Of a stretch of DNA of 64,000 nucleotides, positions 21,401 to 29,971 are shown piece by piece (position 1 is the stretch's first letter; every line of letters begins with the position of its first letter). This DNA comes from Cellulophaga sp. HaHa_2_95 (lineage in GTDB: Bacteria; Bacteroidota; Bacteroidia; Flavobacteriales; Flavobacteriaceae). Below the pieces are notes generated by a model. It was given only the letters and a program-made list of their open reading frames with translations. It did not search any database and was not told the origin of the DNA. Where the stretch lies: positions 1,612,001 to 1,676,000 of the forward strand of contig NZ_CP058988.1 in NCBI RefSeq assembly GCF_019278565.1. The letters are read 5' to 3'. The position numbers and the translations under genes are program-made.

Positions 21401-22674
21401 AACTCGAAAAGATCATAACAAATTTAATTTCGAATGCTATAAAATTTACAGATTACGGAGGCGAGATTACAGTATCCATAAATGAAGTAAAGGGTGAAAA
21501 AAAGGATGCTAAACTTTTTGTAGTGAAGAGAGATAAAGAGGCAAATTATTTAGAAATTATCGTAAAAGACACGGGCGTTGGGCTTAATAAAGAACAGTTA
21601 AAAAATATTTTTTCACGTTTTTATAATGTTGATGTTACTAAAACGGGGACAGGAATAGGTTTAAACTTTACCAAGGCATTGGTTGAGCTTCATGGAGGTG
21701 AAATTTTTGTAGAAAGCGAATATCTTAAAGGTAGCAAGTTTGTAGTACGTTTACCATTGGATATAGAAGCAGAACCGGAAATTGTAAAAAATATTAAAAA
21801 CGAATTTTTAATAAATTCGATGAACTCAGTAGATTATGAAATGTCTATTTCAAATACAGACGTATCTAATGAACCAATGAAGCAAGAGGAAAACGGAGCA
21901 AAATTACCTACCTTACTTTTAGTTGAAGATAATAAGGAGCTAAGAGTTCATTTAAAAAATGATCTGATCGGTAATTATGATGTCAAGGAAGCTGTAAATG
22001 GGGAGGAAGGCCTGAAAATGGTAAAGAAATATTATCCAGATATTGTCGTAAGTGATGTCATGATGCCAAAAATGGACGGGTTTGAAATGTGTAAGGCCTT
22101 GAAAAGTGAATTTGAAACCTGTCATATTCCTATAATTCTTCTTACCGCGAGAACCTTAGAAGATGATAGAATTGAAGGGTATGACAGTGGTGCCGATGGA
22201 TATATCGCAAAACCATTTGTAACTGCGGTTTTAAAAGCTAGAATCAAAAATTTATTGGAAACTAAGAAAAGACTACGAAAAAGATTCGCAGAAATAGGAG
22301 GCGTTTTTCCATCGCGTGAAGTGACCACCAATAATATTGATGAAATATTTTTAGATAAAGCAACTAAGATTATTGTAAATAATATTAGCGATGTAGATTT
22401 TAAACAAGAAGATTTATTAAGAGAAATGGGTATTGGTAGGTCTCAATTATATCGAAAGATAAATTCTCTGACGGGCAACAACCCAAGTTATTTTATTAGG
22501 ACCATACGCTTACGTTATGCCTCAGATCTATTACTTCAAAATAGATATTCTATCAAAGAAGTTACGCACCTCTCAGGGTTTAATTCAACCGCTTATTTTA
22601 GTAAAACTTTTCGAGAGCTATTCAACGTAACGCCATCGGAATTTATAGAGCAACATAAAAAAGAAACCGAATAA
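18496..22674 (+). CDS. Hybrid two-component system (HTCS) sensor kinase/AraC regulator
   Basis: A 1392-residue one-protein sensor and regulator typical of Bacteroidota PULs. Residues 1 to about 715 form the periplasmic sensor made of repeated propeller units (FLWFGTIDGLNKYN, LWIGTNNGLN, IWIGTDSGIYKLD), followed by a Y_Y_Y domain. One membrane segment spans about 818-838. The kinase part has H862 in VSHEFRTP, the N box around N976-N980 and DTGVG at D1025. The receiver domain has D1187 in SDVMMPKMDG. The AraC-type helix-turn-helix occupies about 1290-1390. It presumably binds an oligosaccharide released by this PUL and activates its genes. Confidence 0.97.
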   Translation: MNIKVYFTLICCCIFQFSIGQFNNLKFENLDTVDGLSSSTCLELYQDTEGFLWFGTIDGLNKYNGYEFEIYRSILNDTTSISNSRINAIQEDKNGNLWIGTNNGLNLFNKKRNNFTRINLYKQVSLTNNPRKIINDLLFDEANNTLWVATNTGVIKILLGENTNDIEGLKFSYYIHDQSNLHSLDNNNVYVLTKDKNDTIWVGTSGQHLNRYNPERDNFERVFISNSKPYELNHIHKLVFIDHDDDFWIGNDLSNLIVRSKKENNFRHLSLVDEHIAVRDFYQDKEGLFWISTDGHGIFLYDKKENKIKKHIENNLSNSFSLANDKPSKIIEDSNGVFWIGSYDRGVSKLDPSLYSFGHYYYQPDNPKGLSEKIVQSVLQDSKDRIWLSTYEGGLNLFDEKNNSFEHFGHDPKDNNTISSNKILYTFETHDGSIWICTLDGGLNKFNPDTNTVERFYHDEKNPFSIGQNSVWTGVEDSKNRLWLGLRTEGLSLFDPNTKKFHNYKNTSNLENNLLSNFVFCLYIDSKNRLLVGTSLGLNYLELDDLKDFTPEDITFSEVKERGIEANNINYITEDHLGNIWIGTDSGIYKLDENLTLMKSFSSQNGLPNNFVVGIKEDDSHNFWITTKSGLSTLNIKTNQFKNFNIHDGLQGTEYQSKSIEKTSDGRIIIGGLNGFNIFNPEDIAVKTPIVLEPKITALKLYNKNIVVGDTVNNRVLLKQSLEETESLLLRHNENYISFEFLALYLENPEQVQYMYKMNGLDKDFVNVGNRREVNYSNLVPGEYEFEVMASIDGQWEAAKSTKFKFKITSPPWSTWWAYLIYCILGIVIFWVVMRYYTQKVQEVQEHELDQLKLEFFVNVSHEFRTPLTLILNPVDKILSSFNTDPDVIKESAISIQRSARRLLHLVNQLLDYRKMDVGMAPLQLENGDAVKFCGDIFALFKGLAAKKSIEYQFIKGSENITSLFDFDKLEKIITNLISNAIKFTDYGGEITVSINEVKGEKKDAKLFVVKRDKEANYLEIIVKDTGVGLNKEQLKNIFSRFYNVDVTKTGTGIGLNFTKALVELHGGEIFVESEYLKGSKFVVRLPLDIEAEPEIVKNIKNEFLINSMNSVDYEMSISNTDVSNEPMKQEENGAKLPTLLLVEDNKELRVHLKNDLIGNYDVKEAVNGEEGLKMVKKYYPDIVVSDVMMPKMDGFEMCKALKSEFETCHIPIILLTARTLEDDRIEGYDSGADGYIAKPFVTAVLKARIKNLLETKKRLRKRFAEIGGVFPSREVTTNNIDEIFLDKATKIIVNNISDVDFKQEDLLREMGIGRSQLYRKINSLTGNNPSYFIRTIRLRYASDLLLQNRYSIKEVTHLSGFNSTAYFSKTFRELFNVTPSEFIEQHKKETE

Positions 22675-22703
22675 TAAAACGAGCTTAATTTTTTAATTTA
22701 ATT

Positions 22704-25523
22704 ATGAATAAAATCACATCGATTTCACTCTTTCTTGTGGGTATGCTTAATGTTTTTTGTGCGTACGCTCAAGTTGTATCCTATAGTGGAACAGTAAATG
22801 ATACAAAAGGTGAACCTATAGAGGGTGCCACAATATATTTAAATTCATCTTCAATTTATGGGATTACAAATGCTGCAGGAGCTTTTGAAATTCAAAATAT
22901 CCCATTAGGAACGTACAAAGTTTCGATTGCACATTTAGGTTATAAAAAACTCGATTTTGAAGCAGAAATTACAGAAAATGCAACCGATAAAAATCTTATT
23001 CTTGAAGCCGATTATCTAGGCTTACAAGCCGTAGTGGTTACAGGTAGTTTTACGTCTCTGGAAGCTATGAATACGGCAACTTCTATAAGCACGATAGAGC
23101 AGAAAAGATTAAAACAAATATACCCTCAAGGTACCGCAAGCCTTTTACAGAATATTCCAGGAACCTTTACTGATGCCTCTGCAGGTGAGGTTTTTACAAA
23201 GGTGTATACGCGAGGCATATCTGCTTCTGCGGAAGATGATTTAGGTTGGTACTATGTGTCTTTACAGGAAGATGGCCTTCCCGTAAGCTTAGTTCAACAT
23301 TCTTATTATAGCCCAGATCTTTTTCATCGGGTAGACTTAATGACTCAAAGAGTAGAAGCGATACGTGGCGGTAGTGCATCTATTACGGCGATGAATGCGC
23401 CCGGAGGTATTTATAACTTTCTTACACCAGGCATTAGAAATGAGTTAGGAGGAGAAGTACAAGTATTAAGTGCCTTGCAATATAGTGGTAATACCTTATT
23501 TAAGGTTGATGGCGTTATTGGAGGACCTTTAGGGAGTAATTGGTTTTTTAATGCCGGCGGCCATTACCGCAAGGATGAAGGGGCTCGGGATGTTGATTTT
23601 ACATTTAGCAAAGGAGGGCAATTTAAATTTAATGTGATTAAAAAGTTTGCTAACGGGTACTTGAAATTACATGGGAAACTATTGGATGATTATACGAATA
23701 GATGGACAGGTGTTGCAGCTACAAACTGGGACAATCCAGAAGCTGCATTTGGTCAAAATTTTAAATCTACTTCTTTGTTAATGCCGGCGTTTACTGCTGC
23801 GATTCCAGATGGTAGGAATCTTCAAGAAGGGGCAACAAATAGTTTTAATCCCGCACAAGGAGTACATGCAAAAGATCTAGCCTTCGGAGCAGATTTTTTT
23901 CAGGATTTGGGAAACAATTGGTCGCTTAAAAACTTAATTAAATATTCTAATAAGGATGCCAATTGGCAAACGTCTATTAGTAACGCCTTTGTTTCACTAG
24001 ATAATCCTTTAGCCTATTTTATCAGTGGAGCATCTTTTCCCATAGATGAGGTGGTTTTTCGTGATACTCAATCAGGTTCTGAAATTGCCCGAGTAAATAA
24101 TGCAGGAATCCTTGCAGGAGAGCCAGCGGAATATTTAGGGAATGGTACTTTGCCAAATGACGCGATCATGGGAACATCGGCTTGGTACAAAGAGAATAAA
24201 GCTAGTGAATGGATGAATGATTTCTCTCTTCATAAAAAAATAGCGCAGCATAATTTTACAGGAGGATTGGCTTTAGGTTTTTCAGATACGTCATTATTTA
24301 CGCAAGGCAGCTTTGGATACGTTACATATGAGCCAAATCCTAAAATGCTTCAAGTTTCCTTAGAGAACCCTAATCAGCCTACCATCTCATTATCAGATGA
24401 AAACGGAATTAGTAATTATGGCGGTTTATTTTTTGTGAATGCAGAAGCTCAAGTGAGTCAAATTGGAGCTTTTGCGAATGATCGATGGGAAATTACAGAT
24501 CGTATAAATGTAGATTTAGGCTTGCGGTATGAGAACATTCGACACAAAGGGAGTAAAGACCGTTATGCTCCGTTCTCGCAGGATGGAGGCTTAGATGGCG
24601 ATGCAACAACGGCTTATGATAATGGCATTTTGGCACCAACAGGGGATAAAGATGCCTTTGATTTTAACTATAACTACCTATCTTTTTCAGGAGGTTTAAA
24701 TTTTAAAATTAATAAAGTAGCTTCGGTGTTTACTAGGTTTTCAAAAGGAAATAAAGCTCCAGAGTTAAATTACTATTTTAATAATTTTGCTAATGTTCCC
24801 ATCAATCAAAAAGGAGAAGTTCAAAAAATTACCCAGGCTGAGGTTGGCATTAAATATAGCCTTTCAGACTTTTCATTGACGAGTACCGTTTTTTGGAGCC
24901 AGTTAGACAATATAGGGAATACAAATTTTGAATTTGATGGGGAAACAAATAGTGTTTTTTATACCCCCATTTTATTCAATACGTCCAGAACTTTAGGCTT
25001 AGAATGGGAAGCGGTATATACCCCTTTTCGTAATTTCAAATTTCTTTTTAATGGAGTCGTTCAAAATCCAAAAGCTACAGAATGGTTGGTATATGATGCA
25101 GCAGGATCAGTAGCCGTAGCAGATGATACTACAATAGATTACTCAGGAAACACAGTGCCATTTAATCCTAAATTAATGTTCAATGTACAAGGAGAGTATC
25201 AATTAGATAAGCTATTGGTGCATTACAAATGGCAATTTATGGGAGAACGTCAAGGCAATGTAGCAAATGCATTTACGTTGGCAGATTATAGTATCTCTGA
25301 TGCAGGTATTGGCTATCAGTTTACAAAGCATATTTCAGCAAATTTATTGGTGGTTAATATGTTCAATTCAGACGGATTAGCCAATTTTTTTGGAGGCAAT
25401 AGTTTTGGTGCTAATGCCAATGGAGCTACCTCAGAATTTATTCAGAATAATCCTAATGAAAGTTTTGTCGTTGTTCCTGTATTGCCAAGAAGTACCTCTT
25501 TAAGAGTAAACTACACGTTCTAA
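22704..25523 (+). CDS. TonB-dependent outer-membrane receptor without SusD partner
   Basis: A 939-residue receptor with a signal peptide ending CAYAQ, an N-terminal carboxypeptidase-regulatory-like domain (YSGTVNDTKGEPIEGATIYL), a TonB-box-like AVVVTGSF, a plug domain and a beta barrel ending in an aromatic residue (VNYTF). It is shorter than the SusC proteins of the window and no SusD gene adjoins it, so it resembles receptors for small ligands such as siderophores, vitamins or cofactors more than glycan importers. It follows the HTCS gene by 29 bases on the same strand and converges on the cytochrome-type gene. Confidence 0.88.
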   Translation: MNKITSISLFLVGMLNVFCAYAQVVSYSGTVNDTKGEPIEGATIYLNSSSIYGITNAAGAFEIQNIPLGTYKVSIAHLGYKKLDFEAEITENATDKNLILEADYLGLQAVVVTGSFTSLEAMNTATSISTIEQKRLKQIYPQGTASLLQNIPGTFTDASAGEVFTKVYTRGISASAEDDLGWYYVSLQEDGLPVSLVQHSYYSPDLFHRVDLMTQRVEAIRGGSASITAMNAPGGIYNFLTPGIRNELGGEVQVLSALQYSGNTLFKVDGVIGGPLGSNWFFNAGGHYRKDEGARDVDFTFSKGGQFKFNVIKKFANGYLKLHGKLLDDYTNRWTGVAATNWDNPEAAFGQNFKSTSLLMPAFTAAIPDGRNLQEGATNSFNPAQGVHAKDLAFGADFFQDLGNNWSLKNLIKYSNKDANWQTSISNAFVSLDNPLAYFISGASFPIDEVVFRDTQSGSEIARVNNAGILAGEPAEYLGNGTLPNDAIMGTSAWYKENKASEWMNDFSLHKKIAQHNFTGGLALGFSDTSLFTQGSFGYVTYEPNPKMLQVSLENPNQPTISLSDENGISNYGGLFFVNAEAQVSQIGAFANDRWEITDRINVDLGLRYENIRHKGSKDRYAPFSQDGGLDGDATTAYDNGILAPTGDKDAFDFNYNYLSFSGGLNFKINKVASVFTRFSKGNKAPELNYYFNNFANVPINQKGEVQKITQAEVGIKYSLSDFSLTSTVFWSQLDNIGNTNFEFDGETNSVFYTPILFNTSRTLGLEWEAVYTPFRNFKFLFNGVVQNPKATEWLVYDAAGSVAVADDTTIDYSGNTVPFNPKLMFNVQGEYQLDKLLVHYKWQFMGERQGNVANAFTLADYSISDAGIGYQFTKHISANLLVVNMFNSDGLANFFGGNSFGANANGATSEFIQNNPNESFVVVPVLPRSTSLRVNYTF

Positions 25524-25544
25524 ATGACGAAAAAAATAAAATGC

Positions 25545-25580
25545 AAAAGCCTGGAAATTTATAATTTCCAGGCTTTTTTT
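25545..25580. terminator. Bidirectional terminator between convergent genes
   Basis: Perfect 15-base stem (25545-25559 with 25563-25577), 3-base loop TAT, and a T-run continuing to 25580 on the plus strand. On the minus strand the A-rich stretch just before 25545 supplies a T-rich tail. It lies between the TonB receptor stop and the stop of the convergent cytochrome-type gene, so it can serve both. Confidence 0.93.
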
Positions 25581-25605
25581 AATTTTAGACTAGTAATAAC
25601 AAATA

Positions 25606-27849
25606 CTATTTTTTCTCCTTTTCTAAAGCTTCTAGTTCTTCTAAGGTCCAATAATCTTCTCTTCCTTCAGATTCTTTTCTGGCATTGCCAACAACCCGCT
25701 TATGTACGCCATCTTCATTGTTTAAAGCCCTTACATAACTAAGAACATCTGCGATCCATTGATCATCATTACTTTTTAAAGCCATCATTATGCCGTATTC
25801 TTTCCCTTCGATAGGGCCAATTAATCCGTTTAATAAAATCTTGCTTAATGTTCCTTTATCGCCTTTAACACGAGCGCTACCTATTAGGGAAGGGGCTATA
25901 AGTGCGCCATCTTCGGTAGGGACACCTTTTAAATCAGGACCGTGACACGTAATACACAATTGCTTATAAGAATCATAGCCTCTAAGAATACTTTGTTTGT
26001 TGCCCAATGATCTATTAGAAATTGCTGTTTTTAATTGCGATAATTTAGAGTCATCCTTTTTTAAACTTTCTTTAACCGCGTGGAAAACAATCTCATTTTC
26101 TGAGTAATTTTCTAGCATAGTATTCAGAATATCGGTTGCTATTTTGTCTTTACTATAACGAAGACTTAATGCAACTTGATTTGCTACATCAATATCTTTA
26201 TCCTTGCTTAAAGTTTCTAGTGCAGCGAATAAATCGGTAGCACCTTCTTTTAAAAAGGTCTCACTTAAACGAATAGCAGTTAATCGTACCCTAGGGTCTT
26301 CATCTGTGAATTTTGCTTTTAGAAGGTCTTTGTCTACAATACCTAGACCTTCTAAAGTCCAAAGTGCATGGACTCTTTCTATTCCAAGATCTTTATCAGA
26401 ACCAAATAGATTGTCAAAAAATGAAGTATTATCTAATGCGATTTCTTTTAATTCTGGAATCACCGATTGATCATCTTTTAAAATGATTAATTTTTGTGCT
26501 GTATCTCGATACCAGCCATTCGGGTGTCCTAAGTATTCAACCAATTCAGATGCATTTTTATCTAATAATTCAGGCGCCTTATCAGGCGTGATATCTTCAT
26601 GGACAATTCTATAAATTCTGCCTTTTCCAATGTTTTTATCTAAACCTTTTCGTTCAATAACGGGACGAATCACACTTCCTTTTCTAGTCCAATTACTTTC
26701 TTGAATAATACCTCTATACATATCTACTACATATAAAGTGCCATCGGGACCTGTTTTAGCCTGTGTTGGTCTAAAGTTTAAATCGGTTGAAGCCATAAAT
26801 TCTGCTTCATCATAGGCATTATACAACACTTTTTTACCATCTTCAACACGTACTTTAGCGCGTCTTATTAGCCTACCTACAGGTTCAGGAATAAATAAAT
26901 CACCATAGGTTGAAGGTGGTAATTTATGGCCTCGAAAAATTTCTTGTCCAGCAACGCCTGTGAAATGGTTTAGTGTACCGTCTTCGCGGAGTCTTTTTGG
27001 TCCACCTTGAACATCTGGGGTGCCTACAATAGGCCATGGTTCTATAAAGCCCTCGGATAATCTACCTTCCGGATTGTAATCGCCATAAGCGGCAGGTTGT
27101 TGAAAGCCGTACGCTGGATTTTCACTTCCTGCAGAAGAATAATACATATTACCCATATCATCTTGAGATAGTCCCCATTGTCCACTAGGCATATTTTCTA
27201 GAGAATCTACAACGACCTTTCCTTTTTTAAACTTAAATCGTATAGGGTTATAAGTTGTATATACCCAATTATCTAAATTCCAAAGTAAACCACTCTGTTG
27301 GTGTTCTAAGTTGCCACCACGACGATTTTCATTATAATAAACGCGTTCTTTTCTGTCTGCAACTCCATCGCCATCAGTGTCCTTATAACTCCACAAGTCA
27401 TAAGAATACGTTTCATTAACGATGAGCTCATTTTCGAGTGGTAAAATCATTCTAGGCAGCATTAAGCTATCTATAAAGACGGTACTTTTATCCATTTTGC
27501 CATCCCCATCCGTATCAATAAGCAATTTTATTTTACTCACAGATCTATTGGTTCCAGTACCATCTAAATCTTGCATGTAAGTATTCATTTCTGCTACATA
27601 CATTCGGCCATTTCCGTCCCAGGCTATGGTTATAGGTTCATCTATCATTGGTTCACTAGCGACAAGCTCTACTTTATATCCTTTAGGAAGGTAAAATGTT
27701 TTCATGCTTTCTTCTGGTGAGAGAAATTTAGAAGAAGCTTCTTTAATTATTTCCGGCTTCACATAAATTTCTTCGACATATTCTTTTTGCTTACAACCAA
27801 AAATAGTTGTAATCGTAATCATTAAAAAAAGAGCTTGGTTTAATTTCAT
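25606..27849 (-). CDS. Exported beta-propeller dehydrogenase-like protein with HEAT-like repeats and cytochrome c domain
   Basis: A 747-residue lipoprotein (lipobox TIFGC). Residues of about 45-430 resemble the 'membrane-bound dehydrogenase' propeller domain of Pirellula/Verrucomicrobia-type proteins, related to soluble PQQ glucose/sorbosone dehydrogenases (LPKGYKVELVASEPMIDEPI, AWDGNGRMYVAEM, KTGPDGTLYVVDMYRG). A helical HEAT-like region follows. Near residues 630-635 is a single haem-binding motif CITCH with flanks GPDLKGVP and MMALKSND; a Met in the latter may be the sixth ligand. It probably oxidises a sugar or sugar alcohol in the periplasm and passes electrons to a c-type chain. It may be the last gene of a susCD transcript. 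Confidence 0.8.
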   Translation of the reverse strand: MKLNQALFLMITITTIFGCKQKEYVEEIYVKPEIIKEASSKFLSPEESMKTFYLPKGYKVELVASEPMIDEPITIAWDGNGRMYVAEMNTYMQDLDGTGTNRSVSKIKLLIDTDGDGKMDKSTVFIDSLMLPRMILPLENELIVNETYSYDLWSYKDTDGDGVADRKERVYYNENRRGGNLEHQQSGLLWNLDNWVYTTYNPIRFKFKKGKVVVDSLENMPSGQWGLSQDDMGNMYYSSAGSENPAYGFQQPAAYGDYNPEGRLSEGFIEPWPIVGTPDVQGGPKRLREDGTLNHFTGVAGQEIFRGHKLPPSTYGDLFIPEPVGRLIRRAKVRVEDGKKVLYNAYDEAEFMASTDLNFRPTQAKTGPDGTLYVVDMYRGIIQESNWTRKGSVIRPVIERKGLDKNIGKGRIYRIVHEDITPDKAPELLDKNASELVEYLGHPNGWYRDTAQKLIILKDDQSVIPELKEIALDNTSFFDNLFGSDKDLGIERVHALWTLEGLGIVDKDLLKAKFTDEDPRVRLTAIRLSETFLKEGATDLFAALETLSKDKDIDVANQVALSLRYSKDKIATDILNTMLENYSENEIVFHAVKESLKKDDSKLSQLKTAISNRSLGNKQSILRGYDSYKQLCITCHGPDLKGVPTEDGALIAPSLIGSARVKGDKGTLSKILLNGLIGPIEGKEYGIMMALKSNDDQWIADVLSYVRALNNEDGVHKRVVGNARKESEGREDYWTLEELEALEKEKK

Positions 27850-28061
27850 TTTTAAAAAATTCTAGTTCAATAATGGGTTTGTTAATCTGGTAATTAAGGT
27901 ATTAATTAAAAGTTGCAGCGGCGAAAATTTAAAGCGCTATGACTATTAATTATTGGTAGTTTACTATTACTTATGGTTTTTTTTTAACCGAATTGTTCAT
28001 TTTGCTATAAAAATAGACATACGCGTAATTTAATCCATGCTAATTTGATACGAATAGGTAA

Positions 28062-28111
28062 AATACTTATAACCAAAAAGCAGTTATAAGTATTAAACTT
28101 ATAACCGCTTT
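28062..28111 (-). terminator. Overlapping, mutually exclusive hairpins downstream of susD
   Basis: Two alternative stems share one arm. Stem 1 is a perfect 12-base inverted repeat (28062-28073 with 28083-28094, loop 9). Stem 2 pairs 28077-28090 with 28098-28111 (14 bases, one mismatch that becomes a G-U pair in RNA, loop 7). In the minus transcript stem 2 forms first and is followed by a short U-run, so it could terminate transcription 34 bases after the susD stop. Stem 1 would compete with it. The cytochrome-type gene starts about 210 bases further downstream. Confidence 0.65.
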
Positions 28112-28144
28112 AAAAACTAACTAATTAACTCAAAAAAAATAATT

Positions 28145-29929
28145 TTAATATCCTGGATTTTGTAACATACTTGGATTTAAACCTATTTGAGAAGTAGGAA
28201 TAGGGAACAAGTAATTATCTCTAGAGAAATTTCTGATTGATGAGGGTTCTACCACAAGTGCACTTCTTGCGCCTACACCTGTAGTAGTTGTGGCTTCACC
28301 AAAACCATACCCTTCAGGAGTATATAAATCAGGATTGTTTTCGTAAACAGTACCTTCAATAACAGCACCAAATTTTGTTTCCCCAAGTTCTTCTTCTGCA
28401 ATACCCCATCTTTTTAGATCGTTGAACCTAGTAGCGCCTTCTGCATAAAGTTCTATAGTACGTTCTCTTCTAATTTCTGTTTCAATATCCATGTTATTGG
28501 CAGCTAAAAAAGAGGTGCTAATTGCAGGTAAACCTGCTCTGGCTTTGATTAGATTAATAGATTCGTTCATTTCAGCATCCGTTAGGCTTCCGTTTAACTC
28601 GTACAAAGCTTCTGCATACATTAAATAAACTTCGGCAAGGCGAATAAAAGGCATATCATAAGCTTCCGTTTTTGTTGCTCTGTACGCTTCATCAGTACCC
28701 CATTTCCAGCTCATGAATTTAGAGTTGAAATAACCAAAATTATTTGTTCCATTTAAAACAACGTCACCATTTTGAGGAATTTCACCAAGTGTTTTATGAT
28801 AAGTAAAATAAGCGGTCATTCTGTAATCTCTATCTTGAAATTCGTCAGGCGTATTATCATACCCTTGAAATAATGGAGACTGATCAATCGGTAACCCATC
28901 GGTACTCAAGAATAAATCCATCATTTTTCTACTAGGTTTTACTCTACCTTCATAAACATGACTTACAAGGTCGCCGGCTTGTCTAAATGTAAAATCGTAT
29001 TTACCGTAAAAAATAAACTCTTTATTGGTAGCCTTATCTAAACCAGCTGGGTTAGAACCACTATCTTCTAGATTAAAAAGAAAGTTTGAACTTAAATTAT
29101 TTAAGTCGTCATTATAATCCCAAAGTTCAAAACCACCTTGCTCCATTACCGTTTTCGTAAGTGTTACAACTTCTTGTAAATAAGGGTCAATATTAGAGGC
29201 ATCAAAGCCAGCACTACCAGCACCGGTACTTACACCATCACCATCTGTAGAAGTACCTACATTTTTCATCCATGTTGCCTCATGTAGTAAGACATCTGCT
29301 TTATAAGCCATTGCTGCCCATTTACTGATTTTACCTTTATCATTCGAACCAATTTCTTGTTCTGTAGGTAGCCCAGCAATAGCATCATCTAAATCTGCTA
29401 GTATTTGTGCTACAACTTCATATCTACTATTACGTGGTGCGCTTAATTCTTCATCACCTACATCTAATGATCTTGTAACCAAAGTAACCCCTCCAAAGCG
29501 TTGTACTAAGTTAAAATATTGATATGCTCTATGAAATTTAGTAGCAGCGACATAAGCTTCAATACTTTCATCTCCTTCATAAACCTCTGCGCGCTCCAGT
29601 AGAAGATTCATAGCTCTAATGGCTGAATAGGGGCTAGAGTAGTACCCGTCTGTTTCAGGTGCTTGAGTATCACCTCTACTATATTCTTGCATACCTCCAT
29701 CTTCGGTGTAACCCACCAAATCTGAACCGTGATCGGAATATATGCCTTGGTCGTTCCTCCAAGTCATTAAGTTGTTGTAAAACGTATTGGAACCTGTTAG
29801 AAAATGTTCAGCTTCGGTATAATATACCTGGTCAGTAATTGAAGCTGGCGGAGTTAAGTCTATAAAATCGTCTTCACATGAGGTGAAGAATACCATTAAG
29901 CACGGTATTATATATATTATTTTTTTCAT
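28145..29929 (-). CDS. susD: SusD/RagB family glycan-binding outer-membrane lipoprotein (pair 1)
   Basis: A 594-residue lipoprotein with signal MKKIIYIIPCLMVFFTSC. It shows the SusD hallmarks: EAYVAATKFHRAYQYFNLVQRFGGVTLV in the helical TPR-like region, RLAEVYLMYAEALYELNG, the RRERTIELYAEGATRFNDLKRWG block near the C-terminus, and the usual ending YLFPIPTSQIGLNPSMLQNPGY. It acts as the surface lid that delivers glycan to the SusC channel encoded immediately upstream (42-base gap). Ligand cannot be read from the sequence. Confidence 0.96.
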   Translation of the reverse strand: MKKIIYIIPCLMVFFTSCEDDFIDLTPPASITDQVYYTEAEHFLTGSNTFYNNLMTWRNDQGIYSDHGSDLVGYTEDGGMQEYSRGDTQAPETDGYYSSPYSAIRAMNLLLERAEVYEGDESIEAYVAATKFHRAYQYFNLVQRFGGVTLVTRSLDVGDEELSAPRNSRYEVVAQILADLDDAIAGLPTEQEIGSNDKGKISKWAAMAYKADVLLHEATWMKNVGTSTDGDGVSTGAGSAGFDASNIDPYLQEVVTLTKTVMEQGGFELWDYNDDLNNLSSNFLFNLEDSGSNPAGLDKATNKEFIFYGKYDFTFRQAGDLVSHVYEGRVKPSRKMMDLFLSTDGLPIDQSPLFQGYDNTPDEFQDRDYRMTAYFTYHKTLGEIPQNGDVVLNGTNNFGYFNSKFMSWKWGTDEAYRATKTEAYDMPFIRLAEVYLMYAEALYELNGSLTDAEMNESINLIKARAGLPAISTSFLAANNMDIETEIRRERTIELYAEGATRFNDLKRWGIAEEELGETKFGAVIEGTVYENNPDLYTPEGYGFGEATTTTGVGARSALVVEPSSIRNFSRDNYLFPIPTSQIGLNPSMLQNPGY

Positions 29930-29971
29930 CTGTATATTATTTTATGATATGTTAACTACTTCTTGATGGTA

